From NCBI RefSeq assembly GCF_030817075.1, contig NZ_JAUSYU010000001.1:3162001-3226000 (forward strand): a stretch of DNA of 64,000 nt. The letters are read 5' to 3'. The position numbers and the translations under genes are program-made. The notes under the pieces are model-generated. The model made no database searches. It was given only the letters and a program-made list of their open reading frames with translations, and had not been told where the DNA came from. Source of the stretch: Arthrobacter sp. V1I9. Lineage in GTDB: Bacteria; Actinomycetota; Actinomycetes; Actinomycetales; Micrococcaceae. Every line of letters begins with the position of its first letter. The stretch's first letter is position 1. Below, one piece after another: positions 54,007 to 63,265 of this stretch.

Positions 54007-54966
54007 ATGCAGCACCGGCTTGCCATCCTTGATGACTACCAGGATGTGGCGCATGGATTCGCGGACTGGTCCTCCCTGGAGCCCGACGGCGTCAGAGTCA
54101 CCTCGTACCGGGAGCCGTTCGCGTCACAGGACGCGCTGGTGTCCGCCCTGGCAGGAGTGACCATCATCATTGCGATGCGGGAGCGGACCGCTTTCCCGCG
54201 GGAAGTGCTCGAAAAGCTCCCTGCCCTCCAGCTCCTGGTCACCACCGGGATGGCAAACGCGTCCATCGACGTGGAGGCGGCAGCTGAGCTCGGATTGACG
54301 GTATGCGGCACTCCCGGTTCGCCCACAGCCGCTCCGGAACTGACCTGGGCACTGCTCCTGGCCCTGGCGCGCAACATCCCCGCCGAGGATGCTTCGCTCC
54401 GGTCGGGCGCCTGGCAGAACACGGTGGGGTTCGAACTCGCCGGCAAGACCCTGGGCGTGGTGGGCCTGGGCAAGATTGGCCGCAGGGTTGCCGCCTACGG
54501 TCAGGCTTTCGGCATGGAGGTCGTGGCATGGAGCGAGAATCTGACAGATGAGGCCGCAGCCGGGGCCGGGGTGCGGAAAGTGTCCAAGGAGGAACTCTTC
54601 AGGACTTCCGACGTCGCCACCCTCCACCTGCGCCTGTCTCCCCGTTCGGAGGGCATAGTGGGCGAGCCCGAGTTACGGCTGCTGGGGCCGGACGGCGTCC
54701 TGGTGAACACCGCACGGGGCCCGTTGGTTGACCAGGACGCCCTGGTCCGGGCCCTGTCCGAAGGCTGGATCGCCGGCGCCGCCCTGGACGTGTTCGATCA
54801 CGAACCCTTGCCGGCAGGCCACCCGCTCCTCAGTGCCCCCAACACGGTGCTCTCCCCGCACCTGGGCTATGTCACGCGCGAGAGCTACCGGGAGTTTTAC
54901 GGCGGGGCCCTGGAGAACGTCAAGGCCTGGCTGGCAGGCTCGCCCGTGCGCGTGATTTCCGGCTGA
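54007..54966 (+). CDS. D-isomer-specific 2-hydroxyacid dehydrogenase
   Basis: 319 residues. NAD-binding GLGKIGRRVAAYGQAFGMEV, the Arg/Glu/His set in VNTARGPLVDQDALVRALSE and ALDVFDHEPLPAGHPL, and HLGYVTRESYREFY with the catalytic His. It reduces 2-oxoacids or oxidises D-2-hydroxyacids, using NAD(P). The hydroxyacid is unknown. It may belong to the 3-phosphoglycerate-dehydrogenase-like branch without an ACT domain. ATG 54007 lies close to the divergent transporter start, so the two share a promoter region. Confidence 0.88.
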   Translation: MQHRLAILDDYQDVAHGFADWSSLEPDGVRVTSYREPFASQDALVSALAGVTIIIAMRERTAFPREVLEKLPALQLLVTTGMANASIDVEAAAELGLTVCGTPGSPTAAPELTWALLLALARNIPAEDASLRSGAWQNTVGFELAGKTLGVVGLGKIGRRVAAYGQAFGMEVVAWSENLTDEAAAGAGVRKVSKEELFRTSDVATLHLRLSPRSEGIVGEPELRLLGPDGVLVNTARGPLVDQDALVRALSEGWIAGAALDVFDHEPLPAGHPLLSAPNTVLSPHLGYVTRESYREFYGGALENVKAWLAGSPVRVISG

Positions 54967-55030
54967 AGCCCCCGAGCAGGCGTAGGGGGCGGCAGGCTGA
55001 GCCGCCCGCGGGGCTAACGGGTCCCGGCCG

Positions 55031-56242
55031 TTACCCGGGTATCTGAAGCGTTGCCTCGATGGATGCCGGAGACAGCACATGCTGCGTCACCATCTGGCTT
55101 GCGCCCAGAATGGCAGCGCGGTCGCCGGCCAGGGACAGTGAAATGCGGAGGTGGGCTGTGGCCAGCGGAAGCGAGCGCCGGTACACCACTTCCCGCACCC
55201 CAGCCATCAGGTGCTCCCCGGCCTGGCCCAGGCTTCCACCGACCACAACAACAGACGGATTGAGCAGGTTGACCACTGTGGCCAGGACGTCGCCCACGTC
55301 CCGGCCCGCCTGTCGCAGTACCTGGATGGCCTGCAGGTTTCCCTGCGCCACGAGCCGCAGTACGTCACTTCCATCCGTGGCCGCAACCCCCTGCCGGTCC
55401 AGTTCGGCGGCCAACGCCGGACCGGACGCCAGGGCCTCCAGGCAGCCGTAGTTGCCGCAGCGGCACTGCACGTCGTCGCCGCGCGGGACCCGCACGTGGC
55501 CCAGGTCGCCGGCGGTACCGTTGGCACCTCGCTGCAGAGTTCCGCTGCTGATAATTCCGGAGCCGATGCCGGTGGCCACCTTGATAAACAGGAAGTTTCC
55601 GTCCCCGGGCCAGTGGGCGGTCTGTTCCCCCAGCGCCATGATGTTCACATCGTTGTCCACCAGCACGGGCACTGGCAGGGATCGCTGAACGTAAGAGACG
55701 ACGTCGAACCCGTCCCAGCCCGGCATGATGGGCGGCTTGACCGGCCGCCCGCTGGTGTGCTCCACCGGCCCCGGCAAACCGATGCCCACGCCCGCCAGGT
55801 CCGCCATCCCGCGGCCAGCCGCGGCCAGCAGTGACACACCCTCCTTGACCACCCGGCCCAGCACTGCTTCCGGCCCGTCCGCCACGTCCTGCGCCAGGCG
55901 TTGTTCGGCCAGGACCTGGCCGTTGAGGTCCGTGGCGGCAACGATGACGTGGGTGGCCCCGACGTCCACCGCGAGCACAACCCGCACGGAAGGGTTGAAG
56001 GCAAAGCGGGACGGCGGCCTGCCGCCGCTGGACGTCGCCTCACCGGCCGGGCCCACCCATCCGGACTCGATGAGGGCATCGATACGTGACGCCACGGTGG
56101 ACCTTGCCAGGCCGGTGGTCAGCGCAAGCTCAGCCCGGGTCCGCGCCTTGCCGTCCCGGAGGAGCTGAAACAGGACACCGGCCCCGCCCTGGAGGGCGGC
56201 AGGTTCTGGCGCCGGGATGCTGCTGCCTGCGGTCTTGGTCAT
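55031..56242 (-). CDS. ROK-family transcriptional repressor
   Basis: 403 residues. The N-terminal winged helix (about 15-80) includes LLRDGKARTRAELALTTGLA and STVASRIDALIESGWV. The ROK domain has VLAVDVGATHVIVAATDLNG, VLVDNDVNIMALGE, and the zinc set CRCGNYGCLEALAS. It probably binds a sugar or sugar derivative and releases DNA. A perfect palindrome 43 bases upstream, in the shared gap, is a likely operator for itself and the divergent sugar operon. ATG 56242 is chosen over an N-terminal Cys-rich extension. Confidence 0.9.
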   Translation of the reverse strand: MTKTAGSSIPAPEPAALQGGAGVLFQLLRDGKARTRAELALTTGLARSTVASRIDALIESGWVGPAGEATSSGGRPPSRFAFNPSVRVVLAVDVGATHVIVAATDLNGQVLAEQRLAQDVADGPEAVLGRVVKEGVSLLAAAGRGMADLAGVGIGLPGPVEHTSGRPVKPPIMPGWDGFDVVSYVQRSLPVPVLVDNDVNIMALGEQTAHWPGDGNFLFIKVATGIGSGIISSGTLQRGANGTAGDLGHVRVPRGDDVQCRCGNYGCLEALASGPALAAELDRQGVAATDGSDVLRLVAQGNLQAIQVLRQAGRDVGDVLATVVNLLNPSVVVVGGSLGQAGEHLMAGVREVVYRRSLPLATAHLRISLSLAGDRAAILGASQMVTQHVLSPASIEATLQIPG

Positions 56243-56284
56243 AGGACATGGATAGCACGCCCACTTCTGCATGTCACGCTGACA

Positions 56285-56321
56285 ACTTTTGCTTGACGGA
56301 CAGCAAAAGTAGACCTAGCTT
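56285..56321 (+). promoter_or_regulatory. ROK operator overlapping a promoter
   Basis: Perfect inverted repeat ACTTTTGCT-N8-AGCAAAAGT (56285-56310) overlaps a promoter for the sugar operon: -35 TTGACG (56293-56298), 17-base spacer, -10 TAGCTT (56316-56321). The repressor would block RNA polymerase here. The first gene starts 77 bases downstream of the -10. Confidence 0.75.
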
Positions 56322-56397
56322 TGCAGTAGACCTAAAAGCTCGGCCGGGCCCACTTACCTGCAGCCCGAAACCGAGTCCCAGACCCCCAGGAGACCAG

Positions 56398-57159
56398 ATG
56401 TCCTACTCGCTCCAGCTCTATACGCTGCGCAACGCGATCCAGGAAGACCTTCCCGGCACTATCAGAAGGGTGGCGGAACTCGGCTTCACCAAGGTGGAGC
56501 CGTACAACTTCGTTGCCACTGCCACCGAGCTTGGAGCGGCCCTGCGGGAGAATAGCGTCACCGCGCCGTCCGGCCACGCCCCGCTGCTGAGCCAGGACCA
56601 GGACGAAATCTTCGCCGCCGCAAAGGAACTCGGGATCACCACCGTGATCGAGCCGTTCATTCCTGCCGAGCGCTGGCAGTCCGCGGAGGACGTCCAGGCT
56701 ACGGCCGCCAAGCTGAACGAAGCAGCCAAAAAGGGGGCCGGCTACGGCATCCGGGTGGGGTACCACAACCACCAGTGGGAGCTGGAGTCCACCATCGAGG
56801 GCCGGACCGCCCTGGAGTACTTTGCGGACCTCCTGGACCCGGAACTGGTCCTGGAGGTGGACACGTACTGGGTCGCTGTCGGTGGACAGGACCCCGTGGA
56901 CCTCCTGGGCAAGCTGGGTGACCGGGTGAAGTTCATCCACATCAAGGACGGGCCGCTGACCACCGACACCAAGGCCCAGCTGCCCGCGGGCAAGGGCAAG
57001 GTGGCTGTCCTGGACGTCATTGCCGCCGCGAAGTCCATGGAAGTGGGAGTTGTGGAATTTGATGACTACGACGGGGACATCTTCGACGGCATTGCCCAGA
57101 GCCTGGCGTTCCTGCAGGAGTCCGGCACCGCCGCAGCCGGAGCCGGAGCCGGAGCATGA
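56398..57159 (+). CDS. Sugar phosphate isomerase/epimerase-fold protein
   Basis: 253 residues, AP-endonuclease-2-type TIM barrel. Metal-binding residues are spread through TVIEPFIPAERW, RVGYHNHQWELE, VLEVDTYWVAVGGQDP and KFIHIKDGPL, with Glu/Asp/His positions expected for a divalent metal. Such proteins act as isomerases, epimerases or keto-sugar eliminases/hydratases. ATG 56398 follows CAGGAGACCAG. Its stop overlaps the next gene by four bases. The C-terminal end is an Ala/Gly run (AAAGAGAGA). Confidence 0.85.
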   Translation: MSYSLQLYTLRNAIQEDLPGTIRRVAELGFTKVEPYNFVATATELGAALRENSVTAPSGHAPLLSQDQDEIFAAAKELGITTVIEPFIPAERWQSAEDVQATAAKLNEAAKKGAGYGIRVGYHNHQWELESTIEGRTALEYFADLLDPELVLEVDTYWVAVGGQDPVDLLGKLGDRVKFIHIKDGPLTTDTKAQLPAGKGKVAVLDVIAAAKSMEVGVVEFDDYDGDIFDGIAQSLAFLQESGTAAAGAGAGA

Positions 57160-58319
57160 GCGCCGCATCCCCGCTCAACCGAACAAACCCGCTGAACGCA
57201 GCGACCGGCCGCGGCCCGGTTGGCGTTGGTGTCATCGGCGCCGGCAACATCAGCAAGCAGTACCTGGACAACCTCACCGTCTTCCCGGATTTGAAAGTCC
57301 ACGTCATCGCCGACCTCTTCGAGGAAGCGGCGGAAGCCCGGGCCAAGGAATATGGCATCCCCGAGTGGGGCGGGGTGGAGAAGGCACTGAACCACCCCGA
57401 CGTCGAAATTATCGTCAATCTGACCATCCCTGCCGCCCACGTGGAAGTTGCCACTGCCGCCGTGAACGCCGGCAAGCACGTCTGGACCGAGAAGCCCTTC
57501 TCGCTGGACCGCGAGTCCGGCCTGGGCCTGCTCAAAACCGCTGATGCCGCCGCAATCCGCCTCGGCTGCGCCCCGGACACGTTCCTCGGCGCAGGCCTGC
57601 AAACCGCACTGCGCGTAATCCAGCGGGGGGACATTGGAACTCCCCTGAGCGCAATGACCACATTCCAGACCCCCGGCCCGGAATCCTGGCACCCCAACCC
57701 GGCCTTCCTCTTCCAGCACGGCGCCGGCCCCTTGTTCGACATGGGCCCCTACTACCTCACCACCCTGGTCCAGGCTTTCGGCCCGATCCGCAAGGTGGCC
57801 GCCGTCGGATCCAAGGCCAAGGATGTGCGCGTGATCGGTTCCGGGCCCAAAGCCGGCGAAGAGTTCACGGTGGAAGTGCCCACCCACGTGTCCGCGATGG
57901 CCCAGTTCGAAGGCGGGGCGTCCTCGCACAGCGTTTTCTCCTTCGAGTCCCCCCGCCAGCGGATGGGCTTCGTGGAGATCACGGGCACCGAGGCCACCCT
58001 CTCCCTGCCGGACCCCAATTACTTCGACGGCGACATCAGGCTTTGGCGTGCAGGAGACGAGGACTGGACCACCATCGCGGCCACCGGTCCGGCGAACGGT
58101 CGCGGCATGGGAGTCCTGGACATGGCCCGGTCCATCCGTGCCGGTGTCCCCCACCGTGCCACCGGCAACCTTGCCTATCACGTCCTGGACAGCATGGTCT
58201 CCATCTCGGAGTCCGTGGAGTCCGGCACGTTTGTCAGTGTCGAAAGCTCCGCACCGGCGTCGGCTCCCCTCCCGGAGGACTGGGCCCCGGAAACGCTGAC
58301 TCTGGGCGGCAACGGGTGA
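57156..58319 (+). CDS. Gfo/Idh/MocA-family oxidoreductase 1
   Basis: 387 residues. Rossmann GVGVIGAGNISKQYLDNL, the conserved TEKPFSLD with catalytic Lys, and LFDMGPYYLTTLVQAFG with the Asp and Tyr of the active site. NAD(P)-dependent oxidation or reduction of a sugar or derivative. It starts with ATG overlapping the isomerase stop and ends in GTGA overlapping the next gene, so the operon is translationally coupled throughout. Confidence 0.88.
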   Translation: MSAASPLNRTNPLNAATGRGPVGVGVIGAGNISKQYLDNLTVFPDLKVHVIADLFEEAAEARAKEYGIPEWGGVEKALNHPDVEIIVNLTIPAAHVEVATAAVNAGKHVWTEKPFSLDRESGLGLLKTADAAAIRLGCAPDTFLGAGLQTALRVIQRGDIGTPLSAMTTFQTPGPESWHPNPAFLFQHGAGPLFDMGPYYLTTLVQAFGPIRKVAAVGSKAKDVRVIGSGPKAGEEFTVEVPTHVSAMAQFEGGASSHSVFSFESPRQRMGFVEITGTEATLSLPDPNYFDGDIRLWRAGDEDWTTIAATGPANGRGMGVLDMARSIRAGVPHRATGNLAYHVLDSMVSISESVESGTFVSVESSAPASAPLPEDWAPETLTLGGNG

Positions 58320-59500
58320 GCCGCGAACCAGGCCCCAAGGGTCGGCTGGGCGTGGCGATGATCGGCTACGCCTTTATGGGCAAGGCGCATTCCAATGCCT
58401 GGCGGAACGTGGCAAGCTTCTTCGACGTCCCCGCGTTCGAGCAGAAGATCCTCGTGGGCAGGGACGCCGCCGCAGTCTCGGACGCCGCCGCCAAGTACGG
58501 GTGGAGCGAAACGGCCACGGACTGGCGCGCAGTGCTGGACCGGGACGACATCCATATCGTGGATATCTGCGCCCCCGGCTGGCTGCACGCCGAGATTGCC
58601 ATCGCCGCGCTCGAGGCCGGCAAGCATGTGCTGCTGGAAAAGCCGCTGGCCAACACCCTGGCGGAGGCCGAGGCCATAACCTCCGCAGCGCAGGCGGCCA
58701 GGGCCGGAGGTGTGCAGTCGATGGTGGGATTCAACTACCGCCGCGTTCCCGCCCTGGCCCTTGCAAAGGAAATGATCGCCGCCGGCCGGCTCGGTACCGT
58801 CCGCCAGGTTCGTGCGGCCTACCTCCAGGACTGGCTGGCCGACGAGTCAGCCCCCATGACCTGGCGGCTGACAAAGGACACTGCGGGCTCCGGGGCGCTC
58901 GGGGACATCGCCTCCCATGCCATCGACCAGGTCCTCTTCCTGCTCGGCGACCAGGTCACGGAAGTTGCCGGCCGCCTGCACACTTTCGTGAACCAAAGGC
59001 CGGGACCTGAGGGGCCTGAAGAGGTAACGGTCGACGACGCTGCCTGGGCGACGCTGACCCTCGCCTCCGGGGCGGTCGCCTCGGTGGAGGCCTCCCGGGT
59101 GGCTACGGGCCGGAAGAACTCCCTCCAGCTGGAGGTCTACGGCGACAAAGGTGCCATCACCTTCGACCTGGAAAACCTCAACGAACTCAGGTTCCTTGAC
59201 GCCACAGCACCCGCCCGCGAGCAGGGCTTCCGCCGGATCGTTGTGAGCGAACCCGACCACCCGTACATGGACGGCTGGTGGCCGCAGGGCCACATCATCG
59301 GCTGGGAGCACACCTTCACGCACGAAATCCGCGACTTCCTGCTTGCCGTCGGCAGCGGGACCGAGCCGTCGCCGTCGTTCGAGGACGGACTGGAAGTCCA
59401 GCGCATCCTGGCCGCCGTGGAGGAGTCCGCCGCCGCAAAAAGTTCAACCATCCCGCTGACCCCGGCAACCCGCCCCGCAGCTACGACAGAAGGAGCCTGA
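58316..59500 (+). CDS. Gfo/Idh/MocA-family oxidoreductase 2
   Basis: 394 residues from GTG 58316. Rossmann VAMIGYAFMGKAHSNAWRNV, LLEKPLANT with the catalytic Lys, and GALGDIASHAIDQVLFLLGD with Asp and His of the DxxxH motif. It differs from oxidoreductase 1 by this His and by a C-terminal WPQGHIIGWEHTFTHEIRDF. Two distinct dehydrogenases with two TIM-barrel enzymes in one operon suggest an oxidation and a later reduction of the same carbon. Confidence 0.88.
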   Translation: MSREPGPKGRLGVAMIGYAFMGKAHSNAWRNVASFFDVPAFEQKILVGRDAAAVSDAAAKYGWSETATDWRAVLDRDDIHIVDICAPGWLHAEIAIAALEAGKHVLLEKPLANTLAEAEAITSAAQAARAGGVQSMVGFNYRRVPALALAKEMIAAGRLGTVRQVRAAYLQDWLADESAPMTWRLTKDTAGSGALGDIASHAIDQVLFLLGDQVTEVAGRLHTFVNQRPGPEGPEEVTVDDAAWATLTLASGAVASVEASRVATGRKNSLQLEVYGDKGAITFDLENLNELRFLDATAPAREQGFRRIVVSEPDHPYMDGWWPQGHIIGWEHTFTHEIRDFLLAVGSGTEPSPSFEDGLEVQRILAAVEESAAAKSSTIPLTPATRPAATTEGA

Positions 59501-59501
59501 C

Positions 59502-60497
59502 ATGCCCCGCCCCTACACCCTGTTCACCGGCCAGTGGGCCGACCTACCGTTTGAGGAAGTCGCGAAGCTGGCGTCCGGCTGGGGCTACGACGGCCTGGAA
59601 ATAGCCGTCTCCGGCGACCACCTGGATGCCTGGCGCTGGGACGAACCCGGTTACGTCGAGTCCAAGCTCGCCGTCCTGGAGAAGTACAACCTGAAGGTCT
59701 GGGCCATCTCCAACCACCTCAAGGGCCAGGCCGTCTGCGACAACCCCATCGACTTCCGCCACGAAGCGATCGTCGGCGCCAAGGTATGGGGCGACGGTGA
59801 CCCCGAAGGCGTCCGCCAGCGCGCCGCCGAGGAAATGAAGCACACCGCCCGGCTCGCCAAGGCACTCAGCGTGGACACCGTCGTGGGCTTCACCGGCTCC
59901 TCCATCTGGCAGTACGTCGCCATGTTCCCGCCCGTCCCGGAAAAGGTCATCGAGGCCGGCTACCAGGACTTCGCCGACCGCTGGAACCCCATCCTGGACG
60001 TCTTTGACGAGTGCGGCGTCCGCTTCGCGCACGAGGTCCACCCCTCGGAAATCGCCTACGACTACTGGACCACCGTCCGCACCCTCGAAGCGATCGGCCA
60101 CCGCGAAGCCTTCGGCCTGAACTGGGACCCGTCCCACATGATGTGGCAGGGCATCGACCCCGTCTCCTTCATCTGGGACTTCAAGGACCGGATCTACCAC
60201 GTGGACTGCAAGGACACCAAGGTCCGCCAGACCGGCCGGAACACCGTGATGGGCTCCCACCTCGCCTGGGGCGACCCCCGCCGCGGCTGGGACTTCGTCT
60301 CCGCTGGCCGCGGTGACGTCCCCTGGGAAGCGTCCTTCCGCGCCCTCACCGCCATCGGCTACGAGGGGCCCATCTCCGTTGAGTGGGAAGACGCCGGAAT
60401 GGACCGCCTCCACGGCGCCCCGGAAGCCCTCGCCGCCCTCAAGAAGTTCGACTTCGCGCCGTCGAGCACCTCCTTCGACGCCGCCTTCAAGCAGTAG
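59502..60497 (+). CDS. Sugar phosphate isomerase/epimerase-fold protein 2
   Basis: 331 residues, longer than the first. TIM-barrel of the xylose-isomerase-like superfamily, with FAHEVHPSEIAYDYW, GLNWDPSHMMWQGID and YHVDCKDTKVRQTG providing Glu, Asp/His and Asp/Lys positions. AAEMKHTARL-type helices are typical of IolE-like members. It starts one base after the stop of oxidoreductase 2 with AAGGAGCCTGAC in front. Probably an isomerase, dehydratase or eliminase of a keto sugar; the substrate is unknown. Confidence 0.86.
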   Translation: MPRPYTLFTGQWADLPFEEVAKLASGWGYDGLEIAVSGDHLDAWRWDEPGYVESKLAVLEKYNLKVWAISNHLKGQAVCDNPIDFRHEAIVGAKVWGDGDPEGVRQRAAEEMKHTARLAKALSVDTVVGFTGSSIWQYVAMFPPVPEKVIEAGYQDFADRWNPILDVFDECGVRFAHEVHPSEIAYDYWTTVRTLEAIGHREAFGLNWDPSHMMWQGIDPVSFIWDFKDRIYHVDCKDTKVRQTGRNTVMGSHLAWGDPRRGWDFVSAGRGDVPWEASFRALTAIGYEGPISVEWEDAGMDRLHGAPEALAALKKFDFAPSSTSFDAAFKQ

Positions 60498-60514
60498 GGA
60501 CATAAAATCCCTGC

Positions 60515-61048
60515 ATGACCTCTTCCATCCGTAAGGCAACAGGGGACGACGCCGGCGCGCTGGCTGCCCTGGCGGCCGTCACCTTTCCCCTCGCCTGCCC
60601 GCCGTCGTCGTCGCCCCAGGACATCGCGGCGCACCTTGCCAACACGCTCAGCGAACGCCACTTCCAGAGCTACCTCGACGACCCCGCGGTCACCATCCTG
60701 GTGATTGACGACGGCGGGAACCTGCGGGGCTACAGCCTGCTGGTGAACCGGCCGCCAGATGACCCGGACGTCGTGTCCGCGCTGGAGATCCTGCCGTCGG
60801 TGGAACTGAGCAAGTGCTACGTGCACCCGGAACACCACGGGCTCGGCGCGGCTGCCGAGCTGATGCACGCCAGCCTCCAGGCGGCTGCCGAAGCCGGCGG
60901 CCAGGGCGTCTGGCTGGGCGTCAACAGCCAGAACGCCCGTGCCATCCGCTTCTATGAAAAATCAGGGTTCAGCAGGGTAGGCACCAAGTCTTTCCGGCTG
61001 GGCAGCACCGTGGAGCATGACTTCGTGCTGGAACGCGCCGTCCCTTAA
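60515..61048 (+). CDS. GNAT-family N-acetyltransferase
   Basis: 177 residues. The acetyl-CoA-binding segment (KCYVHPEHHGLGAAAELMHA) fits the Q/R-x-x-G-x-G/A loop in reduced form. Then come a LGVNSQNARAIRFYEKSGF motif, typical of RimI-like members, and VEHDFVLERA at the end. The acceptor is unknown. ATG 60515 lacks a clear ribosome site. Its stop overlaps that of the converging debranching-like gene by four bases. Confidence 0.85.
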   Translation: MTSSIRKATGDDAGALAALAAVTFPLACPPSSSPQDIAAHLANTLSERHFQSYLDDPAVTILVIDDGGNLRGYSLLVNRPPDDPDVVSALEILPSVELSKCYVHPEHHGLGAAAELMHASLQAAAEAGGQGVWLGVNSQNARAIRFYEKSGFSRVGTKSFRLGSTVEHDFVLERAVP

Positions 61049-63204
61049 TTGCCGTGGTGAACGCCGCCAAAGTCATCCAGCAGGGAATCCAAGGGCGGGC
61101 GGGGTTCGGCCAACAGCCGCAGTCCGGGCGGAAGGCCCTCGATGCTGCCGTCGGTACCCTTGGCCCTGATGGTCACCCGGGACGTATCCAGCAGGACGTT
61201 CTCGGCGCTGAACTCACCCATCTGCTCGTTAAGAATGGGGGCCAGGTGCACCACGCCACGGGTGAAATCGGGGTCGAGCCGGAGGAGGATCCGGGCCAGC
61301 TGCACCGGTGCTGCCGCCGCCCATGCCTGCGGCGAGCAAGCCGTGGGATAAGGCACCGGCCCGGGAAACTCGCCACGGTCGAAGCCGCAAAACAGTTCCG
61401 GAAGCCGGCCGTCAAAGTGCTCCGCCGCCTCGATGATGCCGGTAGCAAGCAGCCGGGCCTCGTCCACGAAGCCGTAGCGCATCATGCCCGTGGCCACCAG
61501 GGCCGAGTCATGCGGCCAGACCGAGCCGTTGTGGTAGCTCACCGGGTTGTAGGCTCCCATGTCGGAAGCCAGTGTGCGGATGCCCCAGCCGGTGAACATC
61601 TGCGGGGACATCAGGTGTTCCACCACTGACGGCGCCTTGTCCTCATCCACAATGCCCAGCCAGAGGCAATGGCCCATGTTCGAGGTGCAGGCATCCACCG
61701 GCTGCTTGTCCTTGTCCAGGGCCACCGCGAAGTAGCCCTTCTCCGGCAGCCAGAACTTCTCGTTAAAGGCCGTCTTCAGGGCCGCAGCGCGTTCTGCCCA
61801 GTGCTGTTCGAGGGCAACATCGCCGCTCCAGCGGGCCAGCAGGGACCGGCCTATGTAGGCGGAATAGACGTAAGCCTGGACTTCGCAGAGGGCAATGGGT
61901 GCCTCCGCCATGGTGCCGTCGGCGAAGTTGATGCCGTCCCAGGAGTCCTTCCAGCCCTGGTTGATCAGCCCGTGGTCGTTAGGCCTGAGGTACTCCACGA
62001 ACCCATCGCCGTCGCGGTCCCCGTACAGCTCGATCCAGTCCAGCGCCCGGTCCACGTGAGGAAGCAGTGGTTGGATGATGTCCCGTGAAAGTCCCCACCG
62101 GCTGAGCTCGCCAACAAGGGCGGCGAACAGCGGTGTGGCGTCCGCTGTTCCGTAGTATGCAGTGCCGCCCAGGGCGAGGCCGGCTGTGACGCCGAACCGC
62201 ACTTCATGCGGAATCCGCCCGGGTTCCTCCTCCGAGTCCACGTCCACTTTCGACCCCTGGAGTCCCGCCAGTGTCTGCAGCGTACCGGCGGCCAGTTTGG
62301 GGTCCACCAGGAGGCACATGTAGGAGGCCAGGATGGAGTCGCGGCCAAAAAGCGCCATGAACCAGGGTGCCCCGGCAGCCACGGCAGCCCGCTCCGGGTG
62401 GTGCTCGTCAAAGATCCGCAGGGAGCCCAGGTCGCTTTCGCTGCGGTTCAGGACTGCCTGCAGGTTGCTGTCCGCAACGGTGATCCGGGGCACATTCTGC
62501 TCCCAGTGGCGGTGCCGGAGGGCCCCTTCCCGGTGGTGCGGAAGCCCGCCCTCTTTGAAGGGTTCGTCGGGGGACTGCCCGTTGATGAGCGGCACCACAA
62601 TGACGCTGGTTGCCCATTTGCCGCGGGCCGGGACGGTAGCCCGGAAGCGAAGCCCGTCCGTGGTCACCACGGCGCCCCGGGCATGGATGGCGGTTCCGCG
62701 CTGCTGCCCGTTGTGGGCGCTTTCGATCACAAGCTGGCCGTCGCGGACGCTGCGGACGGCTTCTGCCCTGCGGGACGTCCGTCCGCCCTTAACGTCGAAC
62801 AGGTCGGCCTGGTCGGCGTCCACCAGCAGCTCGATGTCGCAGTCCACAGGTTCCGCGGAGTAATTTTCAAGCGTGATGTCGTCCTGCAGTCCCGGGCCGA
62901 TGTGGCGAACCTGGCGGACTACCAGGGGGCTGTCGAACCTGCCGTCCGGCCACTTGGCCCGGCCCACAAAGGTGGCCTCGAAGGGCCGGGGCCGCTGGGC
63001 CACCAGCGGCTCACGCAGGGAACCGTTGACCCGGAGCACCCAATGGGAAATGATGCGGGTGTCCTGAAAGAACGCACCGTTAGTGCCACCGTCGGAACTG
63101 ATGTCCCCGCCGCCGGATGAGATGCAGAATGAGGATCCTTCCACCACCGTGACCGAACCCGACTCGGATGCGGCTGCCTCTGTATCGGCGTTCCATGCGG
63201 TCAC
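61045..63204 (-). CDS. Glycogen-debranching-like (amylo-alpha-1,6-glucosidase family) protein
   Basis: 719 residues. Residues 1-240 form the bacterial debranching N-terminal beta domain (DGGTNGAFFQDTRIISHWVL, LRVNGSLREPLVA). Residues 250-700 form an MGH1-like (alpha/alpha)6 barrel with APWFMALFGRDSILASYMCL, GLINQGWKDSWDGINFADG, and NGSVWPHDSALVATGMMRYG. It may remove alpha-1,6-linked branches or hydrolyse short oligosaccharides. GTG 63204, six bases after GGAGGGAG, is preferred over TTG 63210. The glycosyltransferase lies upstream on the same strand. Confidence 0.88.
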   Translation of the reverse strand: MTAWNADTEAAASESGSVTVVEGSSFCISSGGGDISSDGGTNGAFFQDTRIISHWVLRVNGSLREPLVAQRPRPFEATFVGRAKWPDGRFDSPLVVRQVRHIGPGLQDDITLENYSAEPVDCDIELLVDADQADLFDVKGGRTSRRAEAVRSVRDGQLVIESAHNGQQRGTAIHARGAVVTTDGLRFRATVPARGKWATSVIVVPLINGQSPDEPFKEGGLPHHREGALRHRHWEQNVPRITVADSNLQAVLNRSESDLGSLRIFDEHHPERAAVAAGAPWFMALFGRDSILASYMCLLVDPKLAAGTLQTLAGLQGSKVDVDSEEEPGRIPHEVRFGVTAGLALGGTAYYGTADATPLFAALVGELSRWGLSRDIIQPLLPHVDRALDWIELYGDRDGDGFVEYLRPNDHGLINQGWKDSWDGINFADGTMAEAPIALCEVQAYVYSAYIGRSLLARWSGDVALEQHWAERAAALKTAFNEKFWLPEKGYFAVALDKDKQPVDACTSNMGHCLWLGIVDEDKAPSVVEHLMSPQMFTGWGIRTLASDMGAYNPVSYHNGSVWPHDSALVATGMMRYGFVDEARLLATGIIEAAEHFDGRLPELFCGFDRGEFPGPVPYPTACSPQAWAAAAPVQLARILLRLDPDFTRGVVHLAPILNEQMGEFSAENVLLDTSRVTIRAKGTDGSIEGLPPGLRLLAEPRPPLDSLLDDFGGVHHGN

Positions 63205-63265
63205 GAACAACTCCCTCCTCAGCGGGCTGCTGCTGCCGCGGATTCGGAAGCAGGCTTAAACACCC

